From NCBI GenBank assembly GCA_035319145.1, contig DATHDH010000236.1, positions 1-9,104 on the forward strand: a DNA stretch of 9,104 bases, read 5' to 3'. Shown piece by piece: positions 5,782-9,104 of this stretch. This DNA comes from JAAYUK01 sp035319145 (GTDB lineage: Bacteria; Nitrospirota; Thermodesulfovibrionia; Thermodesulfovibrionales; Dissulfurispiraceae). Below the pieces are notes generated by a model. It saw only the letters and a list, made by a program, of their open reading frames with translations. It did no database searches and was not told the origin of the DNA. The position numbers and the translations under genes were made by a program. Each line of letters opens with the position of its first letter. Positions within the stretch are counted from its first letter, which is position 1.

Positions 5782-6890
5782 CGTGCCAGCTCCTTGATGA
5801 AACGCATGTTTTCCCGCCGGGATCGTACCGCTATCCGCATATGGTTCGCAGACAAACCGCGGAAGTCCCGGCAGTTCCTGACTAGAATGCCTTTGTGAAA
5901 AAGCGAATCCATGACCGCCTTCGCATTCCGCATCTTCAGGAGATAAAAATTCGCGCATGACGGGACAAAGCCGATATCCATCGCACGAAAGTGGTCTTCA
6001 AGAAATCGCTTTTCTTCAGCAATGAGACGATACGTCCGCATTTGATACGCATTGTCGGCAAGTGCTGCGAGCCCTGCGGCCTGCGCGAGGCTGTTGACCG
6101 ACCATGGCTCGCGGATGTCGCCGATCTTCTTTCTGACCGGTGTCGGGAAGATGCCGAATCCGAGCCGTAATCCGGCGAGGGCATAAAATTTCGTCATCGA
6201 CCGAAGCACGATCACATAAGGATTATCGAGTGTCTTAACAATTATCGCATGTTCAGGGCAGAAATCGATAAACGCCTCATCTACGACGAGATAACAGCGG
6301 TTTTTTTCAGCGGCGCGGGCGATGTGCAGCATCTCTTTTCGCGGCGTGACTGTTCCGGTCGGATTGTTCGGATTGCAGAGAAATGCAACGGACGATGCGG
6401 ACCGCTGATCGCCGTCGACTGAACGGGAGGTCATCTTTTCCATCGCCGCAATGAACTCCGATGCATTCAGCCTGAAGCCGTTTTGCTCTTTCAGCGGGAA
6501 ATCATCAATAGTGCATTCCCGTGCGACAGGAGCCGTTGTCTGCGCAGCCGCAACTGCTTTTTCATATTCCGAGAATGTCGGAGAAGGGATCAGGATACGG
6601 GCAGGTTGCAGCGCCCGTACTGCGAGATAAATAAGCTCCGTGCTGCCGTTGCCGCAAAGCATTCGGCCGCGCGGAATCCCGAGTGATGCGCTCAGCACTT
6701 CAGAGAGAGCGTGTGCATCCCTTTCCGGATAGTGCACCGCATGCGGCAGCGCCGCCCGTATAGCGCGTCCGACGCTCTGCGGCATGCCGAGCGGATTAAG
6801 CGATGCGCTCATATCAAGGATGGCGTCGGGCGGCATGCTGAGCATGCGGGAAGCGGCAAAAACCTCTCCGCCATGGGATTGTCGCCTCAT
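5766..6890 (-). CDS. cobD: CobD, PLP-dependent L-threonine-O-3-phosphate decarboxylase
   Basis: CobD decarboxylates threonine phosphate to (R)-1-aminopropan-2-ol O-phosphate, the linker that CbiB attaches to adenosylcobyrate. The protein (374 residues) is an aspartate-aminotransferase fold type I enzyme. Its early HGGEV (6-10) and the stretch LDMSASLNPLGMP (25-37) separate CobD from histidinol-phosphate aminotransferase. Other landmarks are GNGSTELI (80-87), CNPNNPTG (172-179), DEAFIDF (204-210), the PLP lysine K234 in RSMTKFYALAGLRLGF, PWSVN (262-266) and the C-terminal substrate-binding Arg in MRIAVR. Residues about 153-166 are a small Ser/Asp-rich insertion compared with the Salmonella protein as I remember it. 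The ATG overlaps the cbiB stop (ATGA) behind TGGGGA (6896-6901). Its place next to cbiB supports the role. No threonine kinase (PduX-like) gene is visible in the window. Confidence 0.93.
   Translation of the reverse strand: MRRQSHGGEVFAASRMLSMPPDAILDMSASLNPLGMPQSVGRAIRAALPHAVHYPERDAHALSEVLSASLGIPRGRMLCGNGSTELIYLAVRALQPARILIPSPTFSEYEKAVAAAQTTAPVARECTIDDFPLKEQNGFRLNASEFIAAMEKMTSRSVDGDQRSASSVAFLCNPNNPTGTVTPRKEMLHIARAAEKNRCYLVVDEAFIDFCPEHAIIVKTLDNPYVIVLRSMTKFYALAGLRLGFGIFPTPVRKKIGDIREPWSVNSLAQAAGLAALADNAYQMRTYRLIAEEKRFLEDHFRAMDIGFVPSCANFYLLKMRNAKAVMDSLFHKGILVRNCRDFRGLSANHMRIAVRSRRENMRFIKELARCMES
5790..5795 (-). promoter_or_regulatory. Ribosome binding site deciding the cbiA start
   Basis: AAGGAG on the minus strand, within the 3' end of cobD and 8 nt upstream of the ATG at 5779-5781. 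Its spacing favours that ATG over the one at 5767-5769. Confidence 0.75.
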
Positions 6891-7900
6891 CGCAGTCCCC
6901 AGACTGCAAGGAATGACGCAAGCATCGCAAGAAGTGCAGCCGAACGAACGAGGCGAACGGCGAGGAGCGCCGCCTCGAGATAGTTACGCTCCGAGCCTAA
7001 GCCGATAAAGGGTTTTCGGACAAGCCTCCCGTCATACAGCGAGGGGCCGCCAACCTGAACGCCAAGCGCCCCTGCCATGGCTGCTTCTGGTATTCCGCTG
7101 TTGGGGCTGAGATGCCTTCGCCCGTCCCGCAGCATTGTATGCCATGCAGCTGATGCCGATGTATTCCGCACAAACACGGATGCGACAGTAATGAGCACCC
7201 CTGAAAATCTTGCGGGGATGAAATTCGCCGCATCGTCAAGCCGTGCGGCGGCCCAGCCGAACCGGCGGTAGCGATCGTTGTTGTAGCCAATCATCGAGTC
7301 AAGGGTATTGACAGCCTTGTAGGCCATCGCAAGCGGTAGCCCGCCGAGGGCCAGGTAAAAGAGCGGAGCAACAAAGCCGTCGGAAAGGTTTTCGGCAAGC
7401 GTCTCGATGGTAGCCTTCGCGCATTCGTCGGGGGACAGATTGCGGGTGTCGCGTCCGACAATCATGGCAAGATCGGCACGTGCCTTGAAAAGATCGCCTT
7501 GCTGCAGCGCCGCTATGACAAGCGATCCGGCGTCAACCAGCCCCCGGAGCGCAAGCGTTGTAGCCGAAAGGAGAATGACGGCCGCTGTTGCTGCCCCCGC
7601 GGCGAGATTGAGCGGAGACGTGCCGAGCGAAAAAGATCGGAGAGCGGCGTCCAGGGAAGCGGTGAGGAAATAGGTCATTCCGACGGTCAGTCCCACAAGC
7701 AGCAGGCCACCGGCTCGTTCGGAACGCGGAGAGTCCAGTATGCGGCGAAGAAGGGATTCGCCATGGGTAACGACGCTGCCGATTAAGCGCACCGGATGAG
7801 GCAGCCAATGCGGATCTCCGATGGCGAGATCGACAAGACATGCCATGACGAGGATGATTGCCTCAGGGGGGATGAAGTCCTGTACAGCTGCGATATTCAT
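6887..7900 (-). CDS. cbiB: CbiB, adenosylcobinamide-phosphate synthase (membrane protein)
   Basis: CbiB is an inner-membrane enzyme that condenses adenosylcobyrate with aminopropanol phosphate, the product of the neighbouring CobD. The 337-residue protein has hydrophobic segments at about 13-28, 64-82, 98-118, 231-244 and 308-334. It carries nearly every family signature: DPHWLPHPVRLIG (29-41), IVGRDT (147-152), ATIETLAENLSDG (163-175), APLFY (178-182), YKAVNTLDSMIGY (194-206), DDAANFIPAR (222-231) and HLSPNSGIPEAAMAGALGV (263-281). The gene looks complete and of normal length. The ATG shares an ATGA with the cbiP stop, and AGGAGA (7912-7917) lies 11 nt upstream, slightly farther than ideal. 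The 3' end overlaps cobD in the same way, so cbiP-cbiB-cobD are probably translated as a coupled set. Confidence 0.96.
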   Translation of the reverse strand: MNIAAVQDFIPPEAIILVMACLVDLAIGDPHWLPHPVRLIGSVVTHGESLLRRILDSPRSERAGGLLLVGLTVGMTYFLTASLDAALRSFSLGTSPLNLAAGAATAAVILLSATTLALRGLVDAGSLVIAALQQGDLFKARADLAMIVGRDTRNLSPDECAKATIETLAENLSDGFVAPLFYLALGGLPLAMAYKAVNTLDSMIGYNNDRYRRFGWAAARLDDAANFIPARFSGVLITVASVFVRNTSASAAWHTMLRDGRRHLSPNSGIPEAAMAGALGVQVGGPSLYDGRLVRKPFIGLGSERNYLEAALLAVRLVRSAALLAMLASFLAVWGLR

Positions 7901-9104
7901 GCAGCGATTATTCTCCTGATCGCATCAAGATCACAATGTTCGCGGACGGTGTCGGCAAGACGGTCAATCGATTTATTGCGTTCATTACGATAATCGACGC
8001 CGCTGAAGTGAGGGGCGATACCTTTGGTGCCTCTCACCTCGTTAATCACCGCACGACGGAATTCGTCATTGTCGAAGATGCCGTGGAGATAGGTGCCCCA
8101 GCATGAGCCATTTCGCGCCCCATCGGGAAGCCTCTGCAGAACCGCCCCCGATCTTCGTTCCACTTCGAATATGCCACCGCCGCTGCTTTCGCCCATGTGG
8201 ATTTCGTACCCGTCGAGAGCGGCCCCGCCGAGTTCCGGGAAAAAGTCAGTTGCGACTATTCGCGCAGAAGAATGGGCGGTCGTCTTGCTGGCAGTGAAAT
8301 CCGTCTCTATCGGCAGGAGCCCGAGTCCCCCGACTTCTCCGTGTACGCTCTCGACATGCTTCGGGTCGCGTATGACTCGCCCGAGCATCTGGTATCCGCC
8401 GCAAATACCGATAATCCGCTTTCCGGACGCGTGTGCCACACGGATGCCTTCTGCCATTCCGTTTGCCTGCAGTGCAAGCAGATCCGCGACGGTATTCTTG
8501 GTGCCGGGGACGATGATAAGGTCAGCCGCAAGAAGATCTCTTGCATCGCCGGAGTAGACGAGCGACACGTCGGGTTCCATGCGGAGCGGATCGAAGTCGG
8601 TGAAATTGGAAATGGATGCGTGGCGGACGATGACGATGCGGATCGGATTGCCGTTATGCGGAAGCATGCCGGTATTGCGCGAGAGGGCGAGTCCGTCTTC
8701 CTCCGGCAGCCCCGTCTCGCTGAGATGCGGCAGCACGCCGATTACCGGCAGCCCCGTCTTTTCCGCGATCATGCGCAGGCCGGGTTCGAGAATGGATCGA
8801 TCCCCCCGGAATTTATTGATGATAAATCCTTTCACAGCGGCTGAACGATCTTCGAGCAGGGCAATCGTCCCGAACAACGATGCGAATACCCCGCCCTTCT
8901 CGATATCTCCCAGCAGCAGAACCGGGGCCCGGGCATACTCCGCCATCGCCATATTGACGATATCAACATCCAGAAGATTGATTTCAGCCGGAGAGCCGGC
9001 CCCTTCAATAATGATGAGTTGATGCTGCTGCGCCAGCCGGTCGTAGGCCGAGGCAATACGGGGCCAGATATCTTTCTTTGCCGCATAATAGTCGCGGGCA
9101 GTCA
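7897..9104 (-). CDS. cbiP: CbiP, adenosylcobyrate (cobyric acid) synthase, 5' end missing
   Basis: CbiP amidates the b, d, e and g side chains of adenosylcobyrinate a,c-diamide using glutamine and ATP. The frame runs open to the window edge: complete codons begin at 9102 and give about 401 residues, so roughly the first 100, including the P-loop, are outside. Visible landmarks are EGAGSPAEINL (from about 9003), GDIEKGGVFAS (about 8910-8878), INKFRGD, and the glutaminase domain with PGTKNT, nucleophile Cys in GICGGYQML (codon 8401-8403), GYEIHMGES, and the conserved His in GTYLHGIFDND (codon 8083-8085). The ATG at 8950-8952 is only an internal methionine (the NMAMAEY region), not the start, because conserved CbiP sequence precedes it. 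The C-terminus ends normally at a TGA that overlaps the cbiB ATG. Confidence 0.96.
   Translation of the reverse strand, partial: TARDYYAAKKDIWPRIASAYDRLAQQHQLIIIEGAGSPAEINLLDVDIVNMAMAEYARAPVLLLGDIEKGGVFASLFGTIALLEDRSAAVKGFIINKFRGDRSILEPGLRMIAEKTGLPVIGVLPHLSETGLPEEDGLALSRNTGMLPHNGNPIRIVIVRHASISNFTDFDPLRMEPDVSLVYSGDARDLLAADLIIVPGTKNTVADLLALQANGMAEGIRVAHASGKRIIGICGGYQMLGRVIRDPKHVESVHGEVGGLGLLPIETDFTASKTTAHSSARIVATDFFPELGGAALDGYEIHMGESSGGGIFEVERRSGAVLQRLPDGARNGSCWGTYLHGIFDNDEFRRAVINEVRGTKGIAPHFSGVDYRNERNKSIDRLADTVREHCDLDAIRRIIAA

Noticed and set aside
5782..5958. N-terminal extension of cbiA (59 more in-frame codons)
   Set aside because: It overlaps the end of cobD and precedes the normal CbiA N-terminus; the AAGGAG at 5790-5795 supports the shorter start.
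8197..8844. Plus-strand open frame of 215 codons opposite cbiP
   Set aside because: It lies entirely antisense to conserved CbiP sequence, including the glutaminase Cys region; no recognisable domain.
8950..8952. Internal ATG in cbiP as a possible start codon
   Set aside because: Conserved CbiP sequence (EGAGSPAEINL and the residues before it) continues upstream in the same frame to the window edge.

Overview
The window is one almost gap-free gene cluster for oxygen-independent (early-cobalt) cobalamin biosynthesis together with its own cobalt uptake system. Every gene lies on the minus strand, so transcription runs from high to low coordinates. In transcription order the genes are cbiP (5' end cut off by the window edge), cbiB, cobD, cbiA, a fused cbiX-cbiC, cbiM, a small CbiN-like gene, cbiQ, cbiO, cobO/btuR and the first 62 codons of cbiD.

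Organism: the early-cobalt enzymes CbiX and CbiD point to an anaerobe or facultative anaerobe. The CbiX-CbiC fusion, a CbiM with a signal peptide, and the moderately high GC content resemble the layout I associate with Geobacter-like Desulfobacterota and relatives. That placement is inferred from memory of family architectures, not from a search. I see no mobile elements, tRNAs, CRISPR arrays or signs of foreign insertion.

How the genes work together: CbiM, the CbiN-like protein, CbiQ and CbiO form an energy-coupling-factor type Co2+ importer. The CbiX domain inserts Co2+ into sirohydrochlorin. CbiD methylates C-1 of the ring, and the CbiC domain moves the C-11 methyl group to C-12, giving cobyrinate. 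CbiA amidates the a and c side chains, CobO adenosylates the cobalt, and CbiP amidates four more side chains to give adenosylcobyrate. CobD makes (R)-1-aminopropan-2-ol O-phosphate, and CbiB attaches it. The remaining ring methyltransferases and the nucleotide-loop genes are not in this window and could lie beyond either edge.

Layout: nine of the ten junctions overlap by 1 to 16 nt (several ATGA and one TGATG), implying translational coupling along a polycistronic mRNA. The only non-coding gap is 63 nt between cbiO and cobO (699-761). It carries a two-copy 14-nt tandem repeat, a possible 10-codon Cys-containing micro-ORF, and no recognisable Shine-Dalgarno sequence for cobO. No promoter, riboswitch or terminator is visible; any cobalamin riboswitch would be expected upstream of cbiP, beyond position 9104. 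I find no clearly undescribed system. The interesting points are details of a known one.
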